Source: Faecalicatena absiana
GTDB taxonomy: Bacteria > Bacillota > Bacilli > Lactobacillales > Lactobacillaceae
Assembly (NCBI GenBank): GCA_017309015.1
Contig: JAEDAG010000002.1
Location: forward strand, 62,001 to 126,000
Length of the DNA: 64,000 nucleotides
Reading direction: 5' to 3'
Shown: positions 25,656 to 33,248 of the stretch, one piece after another
How the letters are laid out: each line of letters starts with the position of its first letter
How positions within the stretch are numbered: position 1 is the stretch's first letter
Translations under genes and position numbers: made by a program
The notes under the pieces: model-generated
Told to the model about the DNA's origin: nothing
What the model saw: only the letters and a program-made list of their open reading frames with translations
Databases searched by the model: none

Positions 25656-26241
25656 AGTCACTGTTATTTTTCCCCTTTCTATAAGCTCCCTTACCAGTGA
25701 TGTAGACAGCCCCCTCTGGCAGGTCGCCGTATCTGCACTCACGCAGCTGGTAGAGATGGTATCCTTTCCTGCTCAGCGCTTTCGACTGTGCGAATGTGCC
25801 GCAACGGCTTACATTCAAAACGCTGCAAGCCGCTGCTAATCCCGTGACGTAGTACTCTTTCTTTCCCTTCTTAAGCAAGTACTTGAATGGCTTCCTGGTG
25901 ACAACTTTCAGTGCTTTCCTGCGGTCACACAAGAGCCCGTTGCGGATCCCTGTCCATCTACACAGTTCCGCGGTAGTATAGCCATACTCGAAAAGCCACT
26001 GCAGCGTTATCAGGTCGGTGATGGTGTCTAGCCGCAGGTTCAGGCCTTCGGCCTTCTTCTTGGCCAGAATGACTGCAGGAGTATCACTCTCTTCGACTTC
26101 GATGTCTCCCACCAGCTCCGACCCAAGCCAATCCCAGAGTGGCCGCATTGCTTGGTCAGGAGCCACTGGCAAGGATCCGTACTTGGCACAGATTGCATCC
26201 ATTATCTGGTATCCCTTGCATCCCTTGCTCAGTCTCCTCAT
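25612..26241 (-). CDS. Hypothetical phage protein (209 aa)
   Basis: Start at ATG 26241 (MRRLSKGCKGYQIMDAIC) after GGAGGAT; it overlaps the ArpU-like gene. The middle (LQWLFEYGYTTAELCRWTGI) looks like a helix-turn-helix, followed by a basic stretch (KVVTRKPFKYLLKKGKKEYY). Possibly a DNA-binding regulator acting with the late activator. Not recognised as a named family. Confidence 0.7.
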   Translation of the reverse strand: MRRLSKGCKGYQIMDAICAKYGSLPVAPDQAMRPLWDWLGSELVGDIEVEESDTPAVILAKKKAEGLNLRLDTITDLITLQWLFEYGYTTAELCRWTGIRNGLLCDRRKALKVVTRKPFKYLLKKGKKEYYVTGLAAACSVLNVSRCGTFAQSKALSRKGYHLYQLRECRYGDLPEGAVYITGKGAYRKGKNNSDYESVSADCVISRNR

Positions 26242-26249
26242 TTGGCATC

Positions 26250-26393
26250 CTATCCTCCGTAGTAAATTGACCCGACCGCTACAGCAGTCATCGTCAGCAG
26301 GACCAGACTGCTGAGCCAAGACGGCTTAAGCATCTCCCAAATGATGGACATAATCCATAGCGCCCAACTAGCGCTGATAACGATTTCTTGCAT
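26250..26393 (-). CDS. Small two-span membrane protein (47 aa)
   Basis: MQEIVISASWALWIMSIIW at the start and a second hydrophobic stretch SSLVLLTMTAVAVGSIYY at the end; GGAGGTTAGCA before the ATG. Embedded between two overlapping early genes. No family recognised. Confidence 0.65.
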   Translation of the reverse strand: MQEIVISASWALWIMSIIWEMLKPSWLSSLVLLTMTAVAVGSIYYGG

Positions 26394-26628
26394 TGCTAAC
26401 CTCCACTAGCCACTTGATATGGTCCAACTCTGTGTGCTCGAATGGCTTGCCTCTCAGCGCAAGGACACACTTGCCGTCTTTTTCGAAGATCCTGCCAATG
26501 ACTTGGCCGTGATAGATATCGCGAAAAACAAGGTCACCACTCCAATCCAAATAGATATAGACCCAATTGCGTCCGCTGTTCTCTCGCCACCAGCGCATGA
26601 ATCGCGCGCATTCTTTTCGGTTAAGCAT
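26368..26628 (-). CDS. Hypothetical phage early protein (86 aa)
   Basis: MLNRKECARFMRWWRENSGR start with GGAGGTAAG upstream. A small domain with beta strands (WVYIYLDWSGDLVFRDIY) and a basic C-terminus. Overlaps the RusA gene end by 8 bp and the next small gene start, so it belongs to the same early operon. Unknown function. Confidence 0.7.
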   Translation of the reverse strand: MLNRKECARFMRWWRENSGRNWVYIYLDWSGDLVFRDIYHGQVIGRIFEKDGKCVLALRGKPFEHTELDHIKWLVEVSNARNRYQR

Positions 26629-27049
26629 CTCTTACCTCCAGTTCGAATCTATAGCGGTCCGTACCGCTCTTTTTTCCGGCGATAAAGGTCATCGCCTTGA
26701 TCACTGCATTGTTATCGTCTGTCCATACTCCTGCGTCGGTCATGCCATCAATCAACGCCTTGACGGTCGGATACCAGTTCGGAGCATCGTTGCGGCGTGC
26801 CGTTGGTGGCCTGACTGTAACTGCCACTGTGCACGGCCTAGACGGGCTGTATGGTGTTTCTGGGACCAGCCCGGTACGTTTACACTCATAGCAAGCTAAC
26901 TCCCTCAGAAACTGCGTTATCTGGCCCTTGACCTGGTAGTGCATCCGGTCGTTGGCAGAGATCATCATGTTTCCTCTTCTGAGCGTGATGTTCTTGCCTG
27001 TCTTCCTGGCCAGGTCAAAATTGATCTTCATCAAATCATCATCTTTCAT
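26621..27049 (-). CDS. rusA: RusA-type Holliday junction resolvase
   Basis: 142 residues from ATG 27049, three bases after the upstream stop, with GGTGGAG as ribosome site. The signature ARRNDAPNWYPTVKALIDGM followed by DDNNAVIKA carries the conserved Asp residues of the RusA active site. It resolves branched DNA during phage replication/recombination and works with the ERF annealase and SSB of this operon. Confidence 0.9.
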   Translation of the reverse strand: MKDDDLMKINFDLARKTGKNITLRRGNMMISANDRMHYQVKGQITQFLRELACYECKRTGLVPETPYSPSRPCTVAVTVRPPTARRNDAPNWYPTVKALIDGMTDAGVWTDDNNAVIKAMTFIAGKKSGTDRYRFELEVRDA

Positions 27050-27051
27050 AT

Positions 27052-27264
27052 CTAGTCTCCACCTTGCAAGACTTTGCACTTGTATGTGTATCGACCAGCG
27101 GACTGAGCTGCATAGTGCAGGCACTTTTCGGTGCCAACTGCTCTAGCTTCGTCAACCGACTTGGCGCTAACGGTTTCGATCTTGACCAACAGAGGGGCGT
27201 TAGCCCCCAGCTGGCGTGTTACATAAAGATCGTAGATTTTAATCTTCTCGTTCTTCTTTGCCAT
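27052..27264 (-). CDS. Hypothetical phage early protein (70 aa)
   Basis: MAKKNEKIKIYDLYVTRQLG, basic N-terminus followed by a compact alpha/beta pattern (LLVKIETVSAKSVDEARAVG). GGGGGACGG precedes the ATG. Directly upstream of rusA. Unknown. Confidence 0.7.
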   Translation of the reverse strand: MAKKNEKIKIYDLYVTRQLGANAPLLVKIETVSAKSVDEARAVGTEKCLHYAAQSAGRYTYKCKVLQGGD

Positions 27265-27276
27265 TCTGCCGTCCCC

Positions 27277-27531
27277 CTACGCATGACACATTGCGCGATA
27301 AATCTCTGTGCTGATGCGATTGGCCACTTTGACGCCTCGCTTGGTCAGGACAAACGCACCATTCCCATCTGTGGTGACCAGGCGGTATCTGATCAAGTCG
27401 TCGAAAGCTGACCCATACTCGGATTTCGTCAAGTGCGCGCCGTAGTACTCAGCTCTGGCCACCATCATCAACCGCTTTGCGATATTTAGTGAGTTGTCGT
27501 TTAGCTCAAGTGCTTTTCTTCTAAAAATCAT
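27277..27531 (-). CDS. Hypothetical protein with winged-helix-like region (84 aa)
   Basis: Start ATG 27531 (MIFRRKALELNDNSLNIAKR) with AAAGGAAAA upstream. The C-terminal part (AFDDLIRYRLVTTDGNGAFV then LTKRGVKVANRI) resembles a winged helix. Probably a DNA-binding accessory of the replication module; not recognised. Confidence 0.65.
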   Translation of the reverse strand: MIFRRKALELNDNSLNIAKRLMMVARAEYYGAHLTKSEYGSAFDDLIRYRLVTTDGNGAFVLTKRGVKVANRISTEIYRAMCHA

Positions 27532-27694
27532 GTCTTTTTCCTTTCTTGCGATCATTCCATCTGACATCAGCGATTGCCTTATCCACTTTCTTGACATAAA
27601 GTGCCTCGCCTTGTGTCATTTTTTCTGGGCTTTGGAAGCCAAGCCGTTCCCATAGTGGCTGGACTCTACTGATCCTTTCTTCTACTGGTTCCAT
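27521..27694 (-). CDS. Small hypothetical phage protein (57 aa)
   Basis: Start ATG 27694 directly after AGGAGGAAAACG. MEPVEERISRVQPLWERLGF, Lys-rich end (DRKKGKRHDF). It overlaps the next gene by 11 bp. Function unknown. Confidence 0.65.
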   Translation of the reverse strand: MEPVEERISRVQPLWERLGFQSPEKMTQGEALYVKKVDKAIADVRWNDRKKGKRHDF

Positions 27695-27704
27695 CGTTTT
27701 CCTC

Positions 27705-28169
27705 CTAAAACGGCAAATTGTTTGAGATGTCAAAGCCACCGCCAAACGGGTCGCTAGCTTTCTGAGCTGATGACGCCCCCTGGCTTGCCTCGGTGGCTGG
27801 CCGCTGATAGCTGTCTAGTGCACCCGCCGACGGTTGCTGGCCACGCTCACGGCGTGATTCAAGCAGTGAGAAGTTGTCAACGACGACTTCCGTCACATAG
27901 ACTCTCTGCCCGTCTTTGTTGTCGTAGTTTCTGGTCTGGATCCGGCCTTGAATGCCAACCAAGCTGCCCTTGCTGGTGAAGTTGCAGAAGTTTTCTGCCG
28001 ACTTGCGCCAGATGACGCAGCTGATAAAGTCCGCTTCTCTTTGCCCATTGGCATTTGAGAATTGCCGGTCAACGGCTAAAGTTAACGTAGCAACCGAGAT
28101 GCCGCTCCCAGTGGTACGCAATTCAGGATCACGTGTTAAACGGCCAACCAGTACAACGTTATTGATCAT
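27705..28169 (-). CDS. ssb: Single-stranded DNA-binding protein
   Basis: 154 residues. OB-fold signature [52 protein letters not shown]; a flexible Gln/Ser linker; and the acidic tip FDISNNLPF, the usual partner-binding tail. GAAAGGAGA upstream. It coats ssDNA during phage replication and helps ERF-mediated annealing. Confidence 0.97.
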   Translation of the reverse strand: MINNVVLVGRLTRDPELRTTGSGISVATLTLAVDRQFSNANGQREADFISCVIWRKSAENFCNFTSKGSLVGIQGRIQTRNYDNKDGQRVYVTEVVVDNFSLLESRRERGQQPSAGALDSYQRPATEASQGASSAQKASDPFGGGFDISNNLPF

Positions 28170-28347
28170 TTGCTGTCTCCTTTCGAAGGTCGTGCAGAAT
28201 CAGCTCAAGTCTTCTTGCTTCGGCATAATCGGCCTGCTTTAGATAGTCACGATTGATTCTAAGATCAAACCCTGGCTTGACTATGCGATATGTATAGCTT
28301 CCTTTGGACACACAAAAGCCATACTGTTCATGGCTAGTTTTTTCCAT
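28159..28347 (-). CDS. Hypothetical phage early protein (62 aa)
   Basis: [27 protein letters not shown] before the ATG; overlaps ssb by 11 bp. The C-terminal half is a helix ([18 protein letters not shown]). Unknown. Confidence 0.7.
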   Translation of the reverse strand: MEKTSHEQYGFCVSKGSYTYRIVKPGFDLRINRDYLKQADYAEARRLELILHDLRKETANDQ

Positions 28348-28360
28348 TTTTTATCTCCTT

Positions 28361-29152
28361 TTAGTTGATGCCAAATTCGTTGAAAAGGTCTGTGATGTCA
28401 TTGTCATTCTGCTCATCAGTTGGGCTTGATGCTTTATCACCCAAACTTTCTGGCGTATCGACTCTTCTTGGCTTTGGCTTCTTGATTTCAGACTTCGCTC
28501 TGCTCCGCTGCCGCTGAATCAGTTGCCTGATCGCCATCTGCGTTTGAGCATCGCCGTTTATCAGCTCTGCGCGGAACCAATTGGCCGCGTCTTGATCTCC
28601 ACCTTGCGCATCAGCCCACAGGTCTACCAAATATCCAGATTGGCCGCGGAAGGTGATAACGTAGTTCTCTAGCTCCGACTGACTCAGCTTATGGGCTGCT
28701 GGACCGGCATCCATTTCGGAAGACTGCTGACCGTCACTGTCGCTTTCCGAGCTGACGCCGAAAATCGATGACAGCGCGTATCTGCGTGCGTAGGTCAATG
28801 CAGATCCCTTATCCTTGATGCCGTCGCCAGCAGGCAAGAGGAATTCTCCGCAGTCCATCTTGTCATCTGAGCTTATCAAGTAAGTGTGGACTCCGACTTG
28901 CCCATTAGCTGAAATTGGTATTTGTATCCATGACAAATCGGCTGTGCCAATGGCTTGCTGGATCGTGTCAATCAGGTTGTCCAGCGTTGTGTAGCTGTAA
29001 CTGTAGTCAAAACCACGTTTGCTTTTAACGTCAACTTTCTTATTCAGAGTCGGGTTCTTCAGACGCCGCTTAACTTCAATCAGTGACTCAAGCAGCGTCT
29101 TCTTCGGCGTAGGCTTAACCGCCTCTGCTTGGCCTTCTTTACTGTTTTCCAT
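28361..29152 (-). CDS. erf: ERF-family single-strand annealing recombinase
   Basis: 263 residues from ATG 29152. Core pattern: DYSYSYTTLDNLIDTIQQAI, GVHTYLISSDDKMDCGEFLL, KGSALTYARRYALSSIFGV, all typical of the ERF family (P22 Erf). Such proteins anneal complementary strands and circularise or recombine phage DNA. The C-terminus is charged and variable. Neighbouring SSB, DUF1351 and RusA form a recombination-replication cassette. Confidence 0.9.
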   Translation of the reverse strand: MENSKEGQAEAVKPTPKKTLLESLIEVKRRLKNPTLNKKVDVKSKRGFDYSYSYTTLDNLIDTIQQAIGTADLSWIQIPISANGQVGVHTYLISSDDKMDCGEFLLPAGDGIKDKGSALTYARRYALSSIFGVSSESDSDGQQSSEMDAGPAAHKLSQSELENYVITFRGQSGYLVDLWADAQGGDQDAANWFRAELINGDAQTQMAIRQLIQRQRSRAKSEIKKPKPRRVDTPESLGDKASSPTDEQNDNDITDLFNEFGIN

Positions 29153-29163
29153 TTCAACCGCCC

Positions 29164-30030
29164 TCACAGTCTCTTGATTTCAATCCCCAAGTCCTTGGCA
29201 GACTGGAGCAGTCTTGCGAGCTGTTCTTTGCTCCCACACAATTCCAAGCGAACGTGATAGACCTGTGCTACCACTTCGCCTGTTTCCTTGACCACCCGCT
29301 TGTTGCCTTTGACAACGGTTTTGTCTAGCTCTCTCTGACGTCTCTCAGCGTCTCTCAGTTTCTGCTGTGCTAGGTCTTCTTTGTAGTGCCCCATTTGGCT
29401 GAGCACTTCACTAAGCGGGCTGTAATTAAGCATTTCAACCCAGTGACTTTCGGGGAGATCAAGCTCAGCAGCACGGTTGGTAACTGCTTTGACTGCCTCC
29501 GCGTACTGGCGATACTGGGCCTGCAGCGCAACGATTTGTGCCTTGACCTCGAGTTCAGTCTTAGGCCAGGTAGAACTCTTGTTGGCCCAGGAAGGATTCC
29601 ATTCGATGTCATCGGCTGACACATGTGCTTCACTGCACAGATCAGCAATTCTGCGCTTGACTGCCTCAGTACGCTCTGCTTTGGCTTTTTCATCATAGGC
29701 ATTGATCCCGACTCTTATCTGTGACACCACATCATCGAGTTCACTGGTCATTGCCTTAACTTCATCCGCAAACTGGTCGACTTCTTTGGTAGCCTGCTTC
29801 TTGATCTCAATCTTGCGATCATTCAAAGCCTTCTTCAGCTTGTTTAGCTCAGCAGCAGTCTTCTTGTCCTGCTTATAGGAGTCAGCGGTGACCACCAGTC
29901 CGGAATAAGTCTTACATACTTGATCAACTGCATGCTTCAGGTCAGCGATCCCAACTACATCAACTTTGGCCGGGGTGTAGTTAACTTGAACTTTTTGTGC
30001 TATCTTCTCCGGCGTTAGTACTTCAGCCAT
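29164..30030 (-). CDS. DUF1351-family phage protein
   Basis: 288 residues, MAEVLTPEKIAQKVQVNYTP, ribosome site GGAGGC; start overlaps the stop of the gene upstream. Long coiled coil (residues about 50-130, LNKLKKALNDRKIEIKKQAT) and a basic C-terminal region. DUF1351 proteins are regularly encoded just before ERF/RecT genes, so a role in recombination or ssDNA handling is assumed. Confidence 0.85.
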   Translation of the reverse strand: MAEVLTPEKIAQKVQVNYTPAKVDVVGIADLKHAVDQVCKTYSGLVVTADSYKQDKKTAAELNKLKKALNDRKIEIKKQATKEVDQFADEVKAMTSELDDVVSQIRVGINAYDEKAKAERTEAVKRRIADLCSEAHVSADDIEWNPSWANKSSTWPKTELEVKAQIVALQAQYRQYAEAVKAVTNRAAELDLPESHWVEMLNYSPLSEVLSQMGHYKEDLAQQKLRDAERRQRELDKTVVKGNKRVVKETGEVVAQVYHVRLELCGSKEQLARLLQSAKDLGIEIKRL

Positions 30031-30278
30031 TATTCTGCCTCCTTCAAGTCCTTCAGCAGTCCTCTCAGCTCCTCTGGGCCTTCCGCCCGGATGAAGTCTG
30101 CCAGGTCAACGACGCTTTCGAACCCGCCGGCCTCTAGCACTGCCTGCACCACGGGTGTCTGGTCGATTTCATCTATGACCTCCTGGGTTTCTTCATAGAA
30201 GTTCTGCTCTGCTGGGTGATCGTTAGGGTCAGTTCCCCACCAGTTGCCGGAGACCATTGAATTTTCTACAGTTTGCAT
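30030..30278 (-). CDS. Hypothetical acidic phage early protein (82 aa)
   Basis: MQTVENSMVSGNWWGTDPND, TAGGAGGATT before the ATG. Strongly acidic (EETQEVIDEIDQ, FIRAEGPEELRGLLKDLKEAE). Coupled by overlap to the DUF1351 gene. Unknown. Confidence 0.7.
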   Translation of the reverse strand: MQTVENSMVSGNWWGTDPNDHPAEQNFYEETQEVIDEIDQTPVVQAVLEAGGFESVVDLADFIRAEGPEELRGLLKDLKEAE

Positions 30279-30343
30279 GATATAATCCTCCTAGTTATTT
30301 CCATGGCCAGCTAGTTTGAAACTAACTGGTCTTTTTTGTTGCC

Positions 30344-31129
30344 TTATCGATCTGGCATGCCGGGGATGCTTAGGCTGTCGATCTCCTCCACGCTCTTGCC
30401 TTCAGCAAGCGCTTGGTCGATCGCTCTCTTGCGTTCTTCGTCCCAGCCATACCACCCGTAGACAGCGAAGATAGACTTCTTCCACTGGGCTTGATCAGTC
30501 TCTGATCCACCGTCTGGATGCTCTTGGAGAAACTGCGTATAAGCCATGTAGATGGCATCGTGGTTTTCCCTGTTCCGAGATCTGATAGCCTTTATTTTTG
30601 GATCAGATAATAAATTATTTTCTTTTTTTCCCCCCTCTGGGGTTCCCAGGCTTCGCCTGGGTTCCCTTTCAGGGGAATTAATAAATTTCTTACTTTGTTT
30701 ATGGGTATTTTGTTGATGGTTACTTTGTAGTTGCTCCTTTACCGCTGTCGGTCGACCGTTGTCGGTGGACCGTTGTCGGTCAACCGTTGACGGTAAAGGG
30801 GCAACGGTGGGGGCATCCTGTGGATAACTTTTGTCTGGAAGGCTGTCACGCAGCACCCAGTCATAGCCACCAAATTTTCCACGAGTTTGGCGCTTGTTTT
30901 TAAGTGCCAGGTAGCCCAGAGCTTTTAGCTCATCGACATAAGAGTCGATTTTCTTTCGCCCCTCTGTTGATTGCTTGTACAGCACCTTTTTGTAGAACTG
31001 CCAGTCATCTGGCATCGACCACATGTAGATGAATAGCCCTCGTGCTCCAAATGATAAGCGGTCATCCTGGAGAACCGAGTTGTCAATCACCGTATATCGG
31101 GACTGATAGACTTTTTTCAAGCGCTCCAT
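30344..31129 (-). CDS. Phage replication initiator / replisome organiser-like protein
   Basis: 261 residues from ATG 31129 with AAAGGATT upstream. N-terminal winged helix (RLSFGARGLFIYMWSMPDDW, then KKIDSYVDELKALGYL) typical of phage initiators; a low-complexity middle (QQNTHKQSKK); and a C-terminal helical part (IDQALAEGKSVEEIDSLS). The gene contains four 14-bp iterons, the lambda-O-like arrangement of an origin inside the initiator gene. No separate helicase or DnaC-like loader is seen. Confidence 0.8.
   Translation of the reverse strand: MERLKKVYQSRYTVIDNSVLQDDRLSFGARGLFIYMWSMPDDWQFYKKVLYKQSTEGRKKIDSYVDELKALGYLALKNKRQTRGKFGGYDWVLRDSLPDKSYPQDAPTVAPLPSTVDRQRSTDNGRPTAVKEQLQSNHQQNTHKQSKKFINSPEREPRRSLGTPEGGKKENNLLSDPKIKAIRSRNRENHDAIYMAYTQFLQEHPDGGSETDQAQWKKSIFAVYGWYGWDEERKRAIDQALAEGKSVEEIDSLSIPGMPDR
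30741..30796. repeat. Four 14-bp iterons, candidate phage replication origin
   Basis: Consecutive units accgctgtcggtcg, accgttgtcggtgg, accgttgtcggtca and accgttgacggtaa, each with internal ACCG/CGGT symmetry. They lie in the middle of the initiator gene with an A+T-rich stretch alongside (30600-30720). Confidence 0.75.
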
Positions 31130-31145
31130 GGTATAATCCTTTCTA

Positions 31146-31181
31146 GGGGATGCACCCAATCTGCAAACTAAATGCATCCCC
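31146..31181 (-). promoter_or_regulatory. Hairpin in leader of the replication initiator gene
   Basis: Perfect 9-bp inverted repeat GGGGATGCA/TGCATCCCC with an 18-nt loop, directly before the ribosome site of the initiator gene. No T-run follows, so a translational or operator role is more likely than termination. Confidence 0.5.
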
Positions 31182-31188
31182 ACTTTCC

Positions 31189-31281
31189 CTAGTTCTTCTT
31201 TGAAGAGCTAGGCTTTTTTCTTTTCCCGGTTGTGAAGGCGTTTGATGCCTTGACCAGGCGCTTAATCGTCTCTGCGCTCAT
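31189..31281 (-). CDS. Small basic protein (30 aa)
   Basis: MSAETIKRLVKASNAFTTGK then a Lys/Ser-rich end; AAGGTG 8 bases upstream. Short but in the right strand and spacing within the early operon. Low certainty because of its length. Confidence 0.45.
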   Translation of the reverse strand: MSAETIKRLVKASNAFTTGKRKKPSSSKKN

Positions 31282-31295
31282 TGTTAGTCACCTTC

Positions 31296-31382
31296 TTATC
31301 TAAAGTACTTTTCAGGGTCCGCACAGATCAGACCCGCAATGAACCCAATTACGATCCAACATAGGACTTCCCACGTTGCCAT
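31296..31382 (-). CDS. Single-span micro-protein (28 aa)
   Basis: MATWEVLCWIVIGFIAGLIC with a strong GGAGGAATAATT ribosome site. One transmembrane helix and a short charged tail (ADPEKYFR). Similar short membrane proteins lie at 18208-18297 and 26250-26393. Confidence 0.55.
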   Translation of the reverse strand: MATWEVLCWIVIGFIAGLICADPEKYFR

Positions 31383-31394
31383 AATTATTCCTCC

Positions 31395-31721
31395 TCACTT
31401 CAACTTCTCATTCCAGTCGATTGCTTCCTGGTGGGCCTCCATCCAGGAAGCGGCCTTTTTCTCAAAGATGATCGTCTTGCGACCACCTTCTGAGCGGTGC
31501 GGGTTCACGCACCAGCCCCCGTTTTCCCAGTTCGTCTCTGGATAGCGGTCCAGAATGTAGGTACGAACCCACTCTGCGGCTTTTCCGCCGCAGTATTTTC
31601 TTCTGAATTCATCCATTCCGATAGTCTTGCCGACTGTTTCATCGGCAGGAATATAGCCGTAAGTGGCCATAAGCTGGTCAACGAGTGGCTTTAAGTCCTC
31701 TGGATTAACTGTCAGTTCCAT
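31395..31721 (-). CDS. DUF771-type phage protein
   Basis: 108 residues from ATG 31721 (GAGGTGATC upstream). Pattern GMDEFRRKYCGGKAAEWVR, then DRYPETNWENGGWCVNP and a C-terminal SWMEAHQEAIDW matches the DUF771 family of Firmicutes temperate phages, usually encoded after the antirepressor. It may bind DNA as an excisionase-like factor, unproven. Confidence 0.75.
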   Translation of the reverse strand: MELTVNPEDLKPLVDQLMATYGYIPADETVGKTIGMDEFRRKYCGGKAAEWVRTYILDRYPETNWENGGWCVNPHRSEGGRKTIIFEKKAASWMEAHQEAIDWNEKLK

Positions 31722-31733
31722 CTTGATCACCTC

Positions 31734-32042
31734 TCAGTGTTCCATTGCCCACCAGGCAACTGCCCGTACTTCTGGAGCCTGGTCACTAGCCAGCTTGTCC
31801 AGCTGACTAAGGCTGTTGGTACTGCTGGCAACGGCCGCACGGACCTCTGGGGCCGGATCATTCACCAGCTTGTCCAGGTAGTGCCCACCCCGGGCAACAG
31901 CAGCCCGTACTTCTGGAGCTGGGTCATTCACCAGCTTGTCCAACCCACGACCACGATAGGCCGCATAGGCCCGCGTGCTGGTGTCTGATGATTCAGCCAA
32001 AGCGTCCAAAAGGTACTCTTTAGTGTCAATCATTTCAGTCAC
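31734..32042 (-). CDS. HEAT-like repeat protein (about 100 aa)
   Basis: Three repeats of the form LDKLVNDPAPEVRAAVA with a spacing of about 20-24 residues follow an N-terminal helix. This is a short HEAT/variant-repeat solenoid, a protein-protein binding surface. It ends 14 bp before DUF771 and starts right after the antirepressor, so it may bind a switch protein. Unknown partner. Confidence 0.75.
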   Translation of the reverse strand: MTEMIDTKEYLLDALAESSDTSTRAYAAYRGRGLDKLVNDPAPEVRAAVARGGHYLDKLVNDPAPEVRAAVASSTNSLSQLDKLASDQAPEVRAVAWWAMEH

Positions 32043-32057
32043 ACTTTCTGCATCTTC

Positions 32058-32828
32058 TTACGCAATGTCATCCCGTTCAATCAGTGGCAGGACACCATTG
32101 TTCTTCAACAGCTCATACAGCCCCAGGCGCCCCTTCTGGGTCCACTTGGTCTGCATGACCGCCTTTTTGGTCCCGTCTGTTCTATCAACCACGATGGTGT
32201 CGCTGTGGGTCCAGCCGGTCTTCTGGTACTTTGAGTACAGCAGCCAGGTGGAACCTTGCTTGTACTGCACCTTCAGATCGTGGAGCTTAGCATTCATCTC
32301 GCGGCCGGACATTCCGTAGTCCTTGGCGATCTGGGTAATCGTCACCAGGGACTCGTTCTTGAGCACCAGGTCGTAGTAGCTAGCCTTTGGAGTCAGCTCG
32401 TTAACTCTCTGTTCAGCAATCAACCGGCCTTCGCGCTCCGCCTTGAGCTCGGTGGCCAGCTTGATGATCGTATCGGGATCACTGAGGATTTCCTCGATCT
32501 TATGGTCAGTCATGTAAGCCCCGTGCTTGCGGATGGCTGGAAGAACTTCGCTAGTTACCCAGTCTTGGAACTTTTCAGCAGCCGGATTATTTGCTTTGAT
32601 CGCAAGCTTATAGAATTGCGGTTCGGTAATGTAATCGCCTTTCCCCACTTGTGGGGAATTTAATAGCTTTTGAATTCTTTCCCATCTTGCATAAGTGGCA
32701 CCATTCTTTTCTTGGCAAATCCCAAGACCGATAGCAGCTGCCTCAGCATCGAAATAGATCTCACCATTAACTTCCTTAACTGGAAGCTTGATGTTGTTGT
32801 TTTCGAACACTTGGATTTTGGTAGACAT
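32058..32828 (-). CDS. Phage antirepressor (BRO-N + KilA-C)
   Basis: 256 residues. N-terminal BRO domain (IYFDAEAAAIGLGICQEKNG, then YKLAIKANNPAAEKFQDWV and LPAIRKHGAYMTD) and C-terminal antirepressor domain (ASYYDLVLKNESLVTITQIA, KDYGMSGREMNAKLHDLKVQ). Such proteins lift repression and promote the lytic cycle. First gene after cro in the early operon; AAAGGAGA upstream. Confidence 0.93.
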   Translation of the reverse strand: MSTKIQVFENNNIKLPVKEVNGEIYFDAEAAAIGLGICQEKNGATYARWERIQKLLNSPQVGKGDYITEPQFYKLAIKANNPAAEKFQDWVTSEVLPAIRKHGAYMTDHKIEEILSDPDTIIKLATELKAEREGRLIAEQRVNELTPKASYYDLVLKNESLVTITQIAKDYGMSGREMNAKLHDLKVQYKQGSTWLLYSKYQKTGWTHSDTIVVDRTDGTKKAVMQTKWTQKGRLGLYELLKNNGVLPLIERDDIA

Positions 32829-32859
32829 TTTATATCTCCTTTCAACAAAATGTTGAACT

Positions 32860-33069
32860 TTACTTTATAAAAATATTGTAGTCAACGCCGATAACCTTGC
32901 AGATTGCGATTAGTTTGTCAGCGTCGAGTTTAGACTTACCGGTTAAGATGTTGCTCAAATACTGATCTGAAACATGCATCTTAGTAGCGATGTATCTTTT
33001 TTTCAACCCCTTCGAGTCGATTAGTTCGTTAATCGCTTCAAGTGAGCCGTCTTTGAGAACCGAAGCCAT
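32860..33069 (-). CDS. Cro-like repressor
   Basis: 69 residues, HTH_3 fold: LIDSKGLKKRYIATKMHVSD then QYLSNILTGKSKLDADKLI. AAAGGAGG before the ATG. Divergent from the CI-like gene across a 180-bp operator region; first gene of the lytic operon. It probably shuts down repressor transcription. Confidence 0.9.
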   Translation of the reverse strand: MASVLKDGSLEAINELIDSKGLKKRYIATKMHVSDQYLSNILTGKSKLDADKLIAICKVIGVDYNIFIK

Positions 33070-33118
33070 TCTTGACCTCCTTTCTTTTAAACGTTGTGTT
33101 GAACTCTTAACACTTATT

Positions 33119-33146
33119 AGTTTACTCTCGTTTTGTTTAAAGTCAA
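33119..33146 (-). promoter_or_regulatory. Early (cro) promoter
   Basis: Minus strand TTGACT, 16-bp spacer, TAAACT, 50 bp upstream of cro. A GTTTAAA half-site at 33135-33141 lies inside the spacer. Confidence 0.6.
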
Positions 33147-33175
33147 TAGTTTTTTCAATTTTTTGTTGAAAAAGT

Positions 33176-33194
33176 TATTTAAACCGTTTAAATA
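33176..33194. promoter_or_regulatory. Perfect 19-bp palindromic operator
   Basis: TATTTAAAC-C-GTTTAAATA in the cI-cro interval, just before the likely -35 region of the repressor promoter (TTTAAA, 16 bp, TATAGA). Additional half-sites TTTAAAC or GTTTAAA occur near 33086, 33135 and 33226, suggesting several repressor/Cro binding sites. Confidence 0.7.
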
Positions 33195-33248
33195 GGCTAA
33201 AATGTTGGTATAGATACTACACAAAACATTTAAAGAAAGGAGAAGACT

